Positions 1-8,835 of a stretch of 64,000 bases of DNA are shown in pieces (position 1 is the stretch's first letter; each line of letters begins with the position of its first letter). The DNA comes from Oligoflexia bacterium. GTDB lineage: Bacteria; Bdellovibrionota; UBA1018. Made by a program: the position numbers and the translations under genes. The DNA is taken from the NCBI GenBank assembly GCA_023701205.1, contig JAMPXJ010000002.1:1-64000 (forward strand), given 5' to 3'. The notes beneath the pieces are model-generated. The model made no database searches and had not been told where the DNA came from. It saw only the letters and a program-made list of their open reading frames with translations.

Positions 1-992
1 CTCCCGTTCGCGGGCGCGGTGATCGCGCCCGCGAACGGAAGCCGCACCGCAAAGACACTGCCTTTTCCGGGCTCGCTCTCGACCCGGATCTTGCCCTGAT
101 GCCCTTCGACCAGGGCGCGCGTGACGGCGAGCCCGAGCCCCGTGCCGCCCTGACGCGAGAGCGCGGCCGATTTCGTGCGGTAGAACTTCTCGAAGAGGCC
201 CTCGCGCTCCTCCGCCGAGATCCCGATGCCGGAGTCGCGGATCTCCACCGAAAGCGCGAAATCCCTTTCCTCGGCTACAACCTCGATCCGCCCGCGATCC
301 GTGTATTTCACGGCGTTGGAGAGCAGGTTCATGAAGATCTGGACAAGCCGCGCACGATCCCCGATCACGAACGGCTCCCGGGCCGCGACCCGCAGCTCCA
401 GCGCAAGCCCTTTGCGCGAGGCCAGGAGCCTGAAGGTATCCACGCACTCCGCGAGCACCCCGCCCAGATCCACCCGCTCGCGCGCGAGATGGATCTTTCC
501 GGCCTGGATCTTCTCGATATCGAGGAGATCGTTGATCAGCTCCGAGAGCCGGCGGACATTGGTATCCACGATCTCGAGAAACTCCCGCTGGGTCTCGTTC
601 ACCGGTCCAGCATCACCCTGGCTCAGCAGCTGCGTGTAGCCGGCGATCGAGGTGAGCGGAGTCCTCAGCTCGTGCGAAACCGTCGAGATGAACTCCGTCT
701 TCAGGTCATCCACCCGCTTGAGCTCGAAGAGCTTCCCGTCGATCCTCCGGGCCATCTCGTTGAATTCGCGCTCGACGGGAAGAAGCCCCTCCCCTTCGAT
801 GCGCGTTCCGGTCCCGCCGTCGCGCATCCTGCCGATCGCGGCGGCGACGCGTTCCAACGGAAGCACGAACCTGCGGCGCACCCAGTGGATGCCTGCGAAG
901 GCCCCGAGCGACAGGACGAGCCCGGCCGCTCCGACGATCACGTCGGCCGCGCCCCAGCCAGTCCGGATTTCCCCGCTTCCCAAGATTCCCAC
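1..992 (-). CDS. HAMP sensor histidine kinase, C-terminal end outside the window
   Basis: Reading the minus strand gives a HAMP-HisKA-HATPase_c kinase. From a GTG at 992, residues about 15-37 form one membrane helix, about 38-88 a HAMP linker ending EFNEM, the H-box is TVSHELRTP with His near 107, followed by a standard ATPase domain with a GTGLGLA G2 box. The reading frame is still open at base 1, so probably only a few residues are missing. It starts 34 bases after the outer-membrane barrel gene on the same strand, so the two may be co-transcribed. Oddly, an in-frame stop at 1005-1007 leaves almost nothing before the membrane helix: there is no periplasmic sensor domain and no good ribosome-binding site. 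It is either a minimal kinase or a 5'-truncated gene. The class is certain, the start and the signal unknown. Confidence 0.85.
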   Translation of the reverse strand, partial: MGILGSGEIRTGWGAADVIVGAAGLVLSLGAFAGIHWVRRRFVLPLERVAAAIGRMRDGGTGTRIEGEGLLPVEREFNEMARRIDGKLFELKRVDDLKTEFISTVSHELRTPLTSIAGYTQLLSQGDAGPVNETQREFLEIVDTNVRRLSELINDLLDIEKIQAGKIHLARERVDLGGVLAECVDTFRLLASRKGLALELRVAAREPFVIGDRARLVQIFMNLLSNAVKYTDRGRIEVVAEERDFALSVEIRDSGIGISAEEREGLFEKFYRTKSAALSRQGGTGLGLAVTRALVEGHQGKIRVESEPGKGSVFAVRLPFAGAITAPANG

Positions 993-1026
993 GACCCTAG
1001 GTTCTCACGAACCGGATCAAATGGGA

Positions 1027-2553
1027 TCAGAAATTGATGCCGATCCGGGCCGCGGTCGAGAAGACGGAATCCGTCTTGTTCTCCGTGGCCGCGTTCGAGA
1101 AGGCGTAATAATTGCCGGGGAAGAACCAACCCCCGTCCACGCGGAATTGCAGGAAATCATCCCACTGGAATGCAACGCCGAAATCCCACTCGATTCCCAG
1201 GTTCTTTCCCTGATTAGAGCTGGCCAGCTCCATCTTGCGCTTCCAGGTATTCAGGAAATACTCGCCCGCCAATGCCGCCTGCGAGGCATGCGCGTAGATC
1301 AGGCCGGTGTTGAACGCCCATTTCTGCGTCTTGAACGTGCCGCCCAGGCTCACGTAAGTGGCGTTCACGATCGGATTATCGAACGGCGAAAGGAGCGCGG
1401 CCGGACTCGCGGCCGGGTTGTCCAGGGTGTTCGTCCCCGTGTTGCCCCCGAAGTTCGCCAGCTGGTAGTTGAACATGATGTTGCCCAGGCGATAGTTCGG
1501 GTTGAAGAAAAACGCCTTGTAACGATCCGGATTCGCGGATCCGGAGCTCGGCTGACCCGGTGCGTGTCCCGCCCGCAGCTGGGTTTGCCAGCCGTCGCTG
1601 ATGCGCCATTCGGCTTCGCCCGCGACCGCGATCGAGGAGTACTCCATGCCGCCCACCGTGCCGCTGGTGATCGGCACCTCTCCGGCGAGAGTCAGGTCCC
1701 CGAGGCGTTTCCGCGCGTAAATGTCCCAGGTATTGTAGTTCGTACCCACGCCCGTTCCCTGGATGCCGAGATTATAAACGTCCTGGTTGAGGCCGGCCAG
1801 CCGCTTGACGAAATTCACGCCGCCGTCGAAGTCGTCCTCGAGACTTTCATATTTGAGCGCGAGCGAATAATCGGCAACCGCCGCCTTGCCGTTCACGATC
1901 GGGCTGCAGGCCGGACCACCCACGGTGCAGGCGCCGCCTATGGTATTTCCAGTGGAATAAAGGATGTAGCCCGGCGCGAAGGTGAAGGCTCCGAACTTGG
2001 AAATCAGCCGCACGCCGTCGCCCGTCGAGGCGTAGCGGCTCCAAAGAGCCTCGCCGCCGTTCCAGACCAGGCCCAGGCCCCAATCCAACGGCATCCGGCC
2101 GATCTGCACCGTTCCGAAGTCGCTCAGGAGCTCGGCCCAGAACCGCTGCGCGGAAACGAGCGCGCCGCGGGACTGGTTCGAATAGTACATCCGCTGGTCG
2201 CGGCTGTACGGGACGGCGTTGCCGCTGATCCCGAAAACCGGGTCGCCGGCCCACCATTCCGATTTCACGTAGATGTTGTCATTGACGACCAGCTTCGGGC
2301 GAAGCCGGAAAAAAAGAGTTTGAAAAGCGGCGTCCCTCTGGCCGCCCGCGGGAACGTAATAACCGGTCGCTTCGCCTCCGGATACCCTTCCGGCATCGAG
2401 ATTGGCGGCGGAATCGGCGCTATCCATCACATAGTTGTTCACCAGGTGGTACTCAGACCAGAACTGTCCGGACCAATGAAGCTCGATCGCTTGCGCGGCC
2501 TGCGTACTCAGGAGCGCCGCGAGAGCCAAGGTGAGAAAATTTTTTCCATACAT
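1027..2553 (-). CDS. Outer-membrane beta-barrel protein (porin-like)
   Basis: A 508-residue protein with a clear Sec signal peptide (MYGKNF, a Leu/Ala-rich core, then AAQA before the mature IELHWSG). It continues as alternating aromatic/polar strands rich in Gly, Asn and Tyr and ends in ...RIGINF. A C-terminal Phe is the usual BAM recognition signal of outer-membrane barrels. The ATG at 2553 is preferred over an upstream TTG because GAGGAGG sits 9 bases before it. I cannot assign a family; porin or alginate-export-like barrels are possible, and the substrate is unknown. It is divergent from the PBP1B-like gene and lies immediately upstream of the truncated histidine kinase. Confidence 0.8.
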   Translation of the reverse strand: MYGKNFLTLALAALLSTQAAQAIELHWSGQFWSEYHLVNNYVMDSADSAANLDAGRVSGGEATGYYVPAGGQRDAAFQTLFFRLRPKLVVNDNIYVKSEWWAGDPVFGISGNAVPYSRDQRMYYSNQSRGALVSAQRFWAELLSDFGTVQIGRMPLDWGLGLVWNGGEALWSRYASTGDGVRLISKFGAFTFAPGYILYSTGNTIGGACTVGGPACSPIVNGKAAVADYSLALKYESLEDDFDGGVNFVKRLAGLNQDVYNLGIQGTGVGTNYNTWDIYARKRLGDLTLAGEVPITSGTVGGMEYSSIAVAGEAEWRISDGWQTQLRAGHAPGQPSSGSANPDRYKAFFFNPNYRLGNIMFNYQLANFGGNTGTNTLDNPAASPAALLSPFDNPIVNATYVSLGGTFKTQKWAFNTGLIYAHASQAALAGEYFLNTWKRKMELASSNQGKNLGIEWDFGVAFQWDDFLQFRVDGGWFFPGNYYAFSNAATENKTDSVFSTAARIGINF

Positions 2554-2586
2554 GAATGAGTGCCTCCTCAATTACTGGTATGCTCG

Positions 2587-2615
2587 GTTTTATTGACCGG
2601 CCTAAGTCCCGTCAA
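2587..2615 (-). promoter_or_regulatory. Weak candidate sigma-70 promoter for the barrel gene
   Basis: On the minus strand TTGACG (2615-2610) is followed after 17 bases by TAAAAC (2592-2587), 34 bases before the ATG at 2553. The -35 is good and the -10 poor, so this is only a candidate. Confidence 0.3.
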
Positions 2616-2626
2616 GGAGATAAAAA

Positions 2627-4987
2627 ATGCGCGCGCGGCGCGTCGTGATTTTCGGCACCCTCATCGCCTCGGTGATTTTCGGCGTTTATCTGCTGGGTCT
2701 TTATCGACAGCTCAAGATCGCGTTCAATGACCGGACCGAGCACGATTTCCCCACGCGCATCTACTCCGACGTCACCCGCCTCGCGCCCCCCGCGACCCGC
2801 CAGTGGGTCGAGGAGCGCCTGCGCGCCCTGGGCTACCGAACCGATGCAAGCGAGGAGAAGATCACTTTCACCCTGCACACGGTGGACTATCCCGGGTACC
2901 TGCTGCCCGGAAGCGCGCTCACCGCGCTCGGAGAGCCCGAATCCTATGACAAGAGGCCCGTGACCCTCGAGTTCAGCGGCACGGGGGCGGATTCGCCGCT
3001 GCAATCGATCGCGTTCGGGGATACGGAGGTCTCGGAGATCTTCCTGGAGCCCGAGCTCGTGGCCACGCTCGCGCGCCCGGGCGGCGAGGGCAAGCGCCAG
3101 ATCCGCGAGGTCGTGGGCTTCGATGACATTCCCTCGCCCGTCGTCAAGGCGATCATCGCGATCGAGGACCATCACTTTCTCGAGCACAGCGGCTTCGATC
3201 CGCGCGGCCTGGCTCGCGCCGTCCTCGTGAACCTCAGGACGCTCTCCTTCGCCCAGGGCGGCAGCACGATCACCCAGCAGCTCGTGAAGAACCTCATGGC
3301 CCGGCGAACGAAGAATCTCTTCCGCAAGGTCAACGAGCTTTTCCTGGCGCTGCTCCTCGAGGCCACCTTCGACAAGAACCAGATCCTCGAACGCTATCTC
3401 AACGAGGTCTACCTCGGCCAGGTCGGGAGCTTCGAGGTTCACGGAGTTTCCGAAGGCGCGCGGTATTTCTTCGGGCGCAAGCTCGAGGAGCTCAACCTCG
3501 CCGAGATCGCGATGATGGCGGGTTTCATCCGGGGCCCCGGCTTCTATTCCCCCTACCGCCATTTTGAGCGGGCCCTTGAACGCGCGCGGCTCGTCCTCCG
3601 TCGCATGGTCGAGACCGGGATGATCGCCGAGGAGGAGGCGCGCGAGGCCGAGAAGATGCCGGTCCGGCTGGCGGCGCCTCAAAATGTCTCGAATAAGGCC
3701 CCTTACTTCACCGACTACGTGAAGGCCGAGCTCATTCGCAAGCTCAAGGGCCGTCGCGCCGAGGAGGAGATCGCGGACTCGGGCTTCCGCGTCTACACCA
3801 CCTTGGACGTCAGCATGAACCAGGCCGCCCAGCAGGCGGTCGCGGAAGGAATTCAGGAACTCGAAAGGAAGGTCGGCCTGTCGGGTGCCACCCCGTCCGA
3901 TCGCCTCGAAGGAGCGCTGGCCTCGGTTGACCCGGCCACCGGCTTCATCCGGGCGCTGATCGGCGGGCGCAGCTACGCGCAATCCAATTTCAACCGCATC
4001 CTCAACATGAAGCGCCAGGTGGGCTCGACCTTCAAGCCCATCGTCTACCTCGCGGCCCTGCAGAAGGGCACCGACCCCAACGGCATCCCCTACGGGCCTG
4101 GCCATCCGGCCGAGGACGCGCCCTGGACCCTGACCTACGATCGCGGCAAGCAGAACTGGAGCCCTCGCAACTACGAGAAGGGTTTCCGCGGTTGGGTCAC
4201 GCACCGCACGGCGCTCGCCCATTCCATCAATACGGTGACCGCCCGGATCGGCTGGGAGGTCGGCATCGACCGGATCATCGAGACGGCACGGACGCTCGGG
4301 ATCGAGAGTGAGCTTCCGGCGGTGCCCTCGCTGGCCCTGGGCGTGGCGGAGCTTTCGCCGATCGAGCTGCTTCGCGCATACGCGGTTTTCGCCAATCACG
4401 GCGTGCAGGACGAGCTCACCGTGATCCGCGCGATCACCGAGAGCGATGGCGCGGAGTTCGCCCGTTTCGTCTTCCATCCCCGGCAGGTGATCGAGCCCGG
4501 CATCGCCGACCTGCTCACGGAGATGCTGACGTCGGTCTTCACCGAGGGCACCGCCCATCACGCGTACAAGCTCGGCTTCGACCGCCCGGCCGCGGGCAAG
4601 ACGGGCACCACCAGCAATCATCGCGACAGCTGGTTCGCGGGCTACTCCCCGCAGCTCGCCACGGTCGTCTGGGTCGGAATGGATCAGCCCGGCGCGCCTC
4701 CGCTGCCCGCGGCGAAGAAGAAGGGCATCGCACTCACCGGCGCGAGCTCCGCGCTTCCCATCTGGATCGCCTTCATGAAGAAAGCGCTCGCCGGCGAACC
4801 CCCGGTTCCGTTCCCGCTCAGCCCGAACCTCGTCGACGTGTCGATCGACCGCCACACGGGATTGCAGGCTTCGCCCGAGTGCCCTTCCGCGCAGCTCATC
4901 ACCGAGAAATATCCGCGCGGGCTCGAGCCGCGCGGACTGAGCTGCGAGCCGATGTGGCCGGCTTCGCTGCGCTCGACTTCCGAATAG
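2627..4987 (+). CDS. mrcB: Bifunctional peptidoglycan synthase, PBP1B type (class A PBP)
   Basis: A 786-residue inner-membrane enzyme that polymerises lipid II and cross-links the glycan strands. An N-terminal anchor (residues about 5-25) is followed by a UB2H-like region (about 45-140, starting FPTRIYSDV), which is the hallmark of PBP1B rather than PBP1A. The GT51 domain shows EDHHFLEH near residue 179 with the catalytic Glu, and GGSTITQQLVKNL. The transpeptidase domain shows the Ser-x-x-Lys motif in GSTFKP near 466, AHSIN, and KTGTT near 657. GGAG lies 8 bases before the ATG. UB2H domains in other bacteria bind a lipoprotein activator (LpoB); no such gene is visible here. The gene stands alone, divergent from the barrel gene. 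Confidence 0.9.
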   Translation: MRARRVVIFGTLIASVIFGVYLLGLYRQLKIAFNDRTEHDFPTRIYSDVTRLAPPATRQWVEERLRALGYRTDASEEKITFTLHTVDYPGYLLPGSALTALGEPESYDKRPVTLEFSGTGADSPLQSIAFGDTEVSEIFLEPELVATLARPGGEGKRQIREVVGFDDIPSPVVKAIIAIEDHHFLEHSGFDPRGLARAVLVNLRTLSFAQGGSTITQQLVKNLMARRTKNLFRKVNELFLALLLEATFDKNQILERYLNEVYLGQVGSFEVHGVSEGARYFFGRKLEELNLAEIAMMAGFIRGPGFYSPYRHFERALERARLVLRRMVETGMIAEEEAREAEKMPVRLAAPQNVSNKAPYFTDYVKAELIRKLKGRRAEEEIADSGFRVYTTLDVSMNQAAQQAVAEGIQELERKVGLSGATPSDRLEGALASVDPATGFIRALIGGRSYAQSNFNRILNMKRQVGSTFKPIVYLAALQKGTDPNGIPYGPGHPAEDAPWTLTYDRGKQNWSPRNYEKGFRGWVTHRTALAHSINTVTARIGWEVGIDRIIETARTLGIESELPAVPSLALGVAELSPIELLRAYAVFANHGVQDELTVIRAITESDGAEFARFVFHPRQVIEPGIADLLTEMLTSVFTEGTAHHAYKLGFDRPAAGKTGTTSNHRDSWFAGYSPQLATVVWVGMDQPGAPPLPAAKKKGIALTGASSALPIWIAFMKKALAGEPPVPFPLSPNLVDVSIDRHTGLQASPECPSAQLITEKYPRGLEPRGLSCEPMWPASLRSTSE

Positions 4988-5047
4988 CCGCAAGCGGCGG
5001 GACGGCGCGCACGCGCGAGATCCCGGTCCAGGCCCGCCTTTCGCCCA

Positions 5048-5075
5048 TGGACACACGTGTCCAATCCATGGACAC
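5048..5075. promoter_or_regulatory. Palindromic site, possible activator-binding (enhancer) site
   Basis: TGGACAC-AC-GTGTCCA is a perfect 7-base inverted repeat at 5048-5063, followed by a third half-site TGGACAC at 5069-5075. The two direct half-sites are 21 bases apart, two helical turns. It lies about 130-155 bases upstream of the start point predicted for the candidate sigma-54 promoter at 5180, the distance at which NtrC-type activators usually bind. Binding by the NtrC-type regulator encoded downstream is inference. Confidence 0.45.
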
Positions 5076-5179
5076 ACCCCTCTCCGGTGCATCGGTCCTG
5101 GTATGCGGGACCAGGCCCTATCCCTAAAAAACACCCTATCTTTCAATGAGCTAGTTTACAGGTGCAAAACGTCACCGAC

Positions 5180-5195
5180 TGGTATAAGGATTGCT
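5180..5195 (+). promoter_or_regulatory. Candidate sigma-54 promoter for the CHASE2 kinase / NtrC regulator pair
   Basis: TGGTATAAGGATTGCT matches the sigma-54 pattern TGGCAC-N5-TTGCW, with GG (-24) and GC (-12) exactly 12 bases apart. It keeps TGG and TTGC but has TAT in place of CAC. A start point near 5205 would leave a leader of about 40 bases before the ATG at 5245. Confidence 0.5.
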
Positions 5196-5244
5196 TTAAC
5201 TCAGTGCGTTAGCTGGCATTCGTTGCCCTGAGTGGAAAACAAAA

Positions 5245-7296
5245 ATGCGGAACTGGAAAGCGCGCCTGCGCAAACATGAAAAAAACCTTCTGATCCTCGC
5301 GGTGGCCGCGGTGCTTACCGGCGTGCTCCTGAACATCAACTTCAGATGGCTCGAGGCCCCGCTTTACGATCTGCGGGTCGCGCGTCAGTCCGGATCAAGA
5401 GCCGATCAGGACATCGTTCTGGTCACCCTGGATGATACCAGCACGCGCGCACTCGACGAATTCCAACCCCTCACCCTGGACTACCATGCGCTCTTCCTCG
5501 AAGCGCTCGAGAAGCTCGAGCCGCGCGCGGTCGGCTATCTCGTGAACTTCAACCAGGTCAGCCAGGCCAATCCGGACTACTTCCAGGGCACCTGGGCCAC
5601 GCGTTTCGTGCAGGCCGCCCAGCGTCTCGGCGCTCAGGGTACTCCGGTGCTCCTCGGCACTCCCTTCGACGTGACCGGAGAGGTCCTCCCCCCCTATCCG
5701 CTGAGCTCGCTCCCGCACGCGCTCGCGCTCATCCACAAGGACGGCAACGTCTTCGGCGAGGACAAGGTCACCCGGCGGGCGCTGCTCACGCTCGAAGACA
5801 AGCCCGCTTTTCATCTCCGGCTCGCGCAGGACCTCGGGCTGGCGAATCCCGGCTGGCTGCCGCGCGGAGCCTACACGGTCCCGCAGATCGAGGGCACCTA
5901 TTTCCTTTTCTCGTATCATCACGATACGGCCTTGCGGGCCGAGCCCAGCCCCGCTCGCCTCGGCGGCTATCCCCGCATGACCTTCCACGAGATCCTCAAG
6001 GGCAACCTTCCCGCGAAAAGCCTGCGCGGCAAGATCGTGCTGGTGAGCACCCTTTCCAAGGACAACTCGGGCGACTGGTCGATCACGCCGTTTTCCAAGG
6101 AGGCGTTCTCGAACCCCAAGCTCGCGGTCCACGCCAACATCCTGGACTCGCTGATCCATCAGGAAGGCGTCCTCCGCGCCCCTCCGGCGCTCAACGCGGC
6201 GATCACCTTCGGCGCGGCGCTATTCGTGCTCTGGTGGGTGCTCAACTCGAGCCCGCTCACCGGACTCTTCGCCACGCTCGCGCTGGTCGCGGGATTCCTT
6301 TCCGTCTCGGGCCTGCTCTTTCGGACCCACGGCATCTGGGTGCGCGAAAGCCAGCCGCTGATCGCCATCTTCCTGGGCTACTACCTCGCGGTTCCCTATC
6401 GGCTCATCCGCGAGTACAAGAAGCGCTGGGATTACCAGCGCAAGAACCAGCTCCTCACGCAGGTCGAGGAGCTCAAGAGCAATTTCCTCTCGCTCGTGAC
6501 CCATGATCTCAAGACCCCGGTCGCCCGCATCCAGGGGCTGGCCGAGGTGCTCCTGCGCAAGGCTTCGGACCGCCTCGTGGAGCGCGACAAGGAGACGATC
6601 CAGCACATCATCGGCTCGACCGAAGAGCTCAACCGCTTCATCTCGAGCATTCTCGAGCTCAACAAGGTCGAATCCAAACGCATCCAGCTCAACGTCGAAT
6701 CGCGCGACATCAACCAGCTCATCGAGCGCTCGGTCGAGTCGTTCAAGGCGTCGGCGCGGGCCAAGAAGATCCAGCTCGAGGTCGCGCTGGAGCCGCTCTT
6801 CCCCGTGCGGATGGACTCCTCCCTCATGTCCAAGGTCATCAACAATCTGATCGATAACGCCTTGAAATACTCCCCCTCGGGCTCGCAGGTGAGGATCGAG
6901 TCGCGCGAGCTCAACGACGACACCGGCGAGTGGATCGAGGTCGCCGTGACCGATCAGGGGATCGGCATGACTCCCGAGGAGCTCGACGGTCTTTTCACCC
7001 GGTTCTACCGCGCGAAGAACGACGCGACTTCCTCGGTTGCCGGCACCGGCCTGGGACTTTACCTCACCCGCTATTTCGTCGAGCTTCATCAGGGTCGGGT
7101 CGAGGTCACGAGCGAGCGCGGCAAGGGCAGCTCCTTCCGCATCCGGCTGCCCCTGCGCGGGGCCGAGCCGGGTCACCCAGCGCTTTCCCCGGAGCACGCC
7201 GGCGCCTCGAGGCTGCCAGGACTGCGTTCGAACCTCTTGAAACTGGTCAGCCCGGAGCTGATCGCGAAAATGCGGCCTTCGCGCCGCGATGGATAG
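5245..7296 (+). CDS. CHASE2-domain sensor histidine kinase
   Basis: A 683-residue inner-membrane kinase. One membrane helix (about 16-33) leads to a CHASE2 extracytoplasmic sensor domain (about 40-300, with APLYDLRV and DQDIVLVTLDD at its start). Three closely spaced helices (about 308-388) and a short coiled coil follow, then HisKA with VTHDLKTP (His near 420) and HATPase_c with NNLIDNALKYSP, DQGIGM and GTGLGLYL. Three helices after CHASE2 is the usual topology of this class. The NtrC-type regulator gene begins 10 bases downstream, making it the obvious phosphorylation partner. The ligand cannot be read from the sequence. Confidence 0.92.
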   Translation: MRNWKARLRKHEKNLLILAVAAVLTGVLLNINFRWLEAPLYDLRVARQSGSRADQDIVLVTLDDTSTRALDEFQPLTLDYHALFLEALEKLEPRAVGYLVNFNQVSQANPDYFQGTWATRFVQAAQRLGAQGTPVLLGTPFDVTGEVLPPYPLSSLPHALALIHKDGNVFGEDKVTRRALLTLEDKPAFHLRLAQDLGLANPGWLPRGAYTVPQIEGTYFLFSYHHDTALRAEPSPARLGGYPRMTFHEILKGNLPAKSLRGKIVLVSTLSKDNSGDWSITPFSKEAFSNPKLAVHANILDSLIHQEGVLRAPPALNAAITFGAALFVLWWVLNSSPLTGLFATLALVAGFLSVSGLLFRTHGIWVRESQPLIAIFLGYYLAVPYRLIREYKKRWDYQRKNQLLTQVEELKSNFLSLVTHDLKTPVARIQGLAEVLLRKASDRLVERDKETIQHIIGSTEELNRFISSILELNKVESKRIQLNVESRDINQLIERSVESFKASARAKKIQLEVALEPLFPVRMDSSLMSKVINNLIDNALKYSPSGSQVRIESRELNDDTGEWIEVAVTDQGIGMTPEELDGLFTRFYRAKNDATSSVAGTGLGLYLTRYFVELHQGRVEVTSERGKGSSFRIRLPLRGAEPGHPALSPEHAGASRLPGLRSNLLKLVSPELIAKMRPSRRDG

Positions 7297-7305
7297 GAGA
7301 CGAGT

Positions 7306-8781
<1,476 letters not shown>

Positions 8782-8806
8782 GCCGGCCGGACGCTTCATC
8801 CGTGCC

Positions 8807-8835
8807 TTGACTTAGATACCCCCCGGGGGTATCAT
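8807..8835 (+). promoter_or_regulatory. copA promoter
   Basis: TTGACT (8807-8812) and TATCAT (8830-8835) are separated by 17 bases, a near-consensus sigma-70 promoter. The whole spacer is occupied by the CsoR-type palindrome. Transcription would begin near 8842, at or just before the second in-frame ATG of copA. Confidence 0.7.
8815..8833. promoter_or_regulatory. CsoR-type copper operator
   Basis: GATACCCCCCGGGGGTATC is a perfect inverted repeat of 9 bases around one central C, the A/T-flanked C-tract/G-tract form known for CsoR operators. It lies between the -35 and -10 elements of copA. A csoR gene is the third gene of the operon, so copper-responsive self-repression is well supported. Confidence 0.85.

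Noticed and set aside
652..2559. 635-codon plus-strand open frame across the histidine kinase and barrel genes
   Set aside because: It is antisense to two genes with clear domains; its translation has no motif. High GC content makes long antisense frames common.
5089..5115. Terminator after the PBP1B-like gene
   Set aside because: CCTGGT/ACCAGG can form a 6-base stem, but it is weak and no T-run follows.
2612..5146. 844-codon minus-strand open frame opposite the PBP1B-like gene
   Set aside because: The plus strand carries intact GT51 and transpeptidase motifs; the minus-strand translation is Arg/Glu/Asp-rich without domains.
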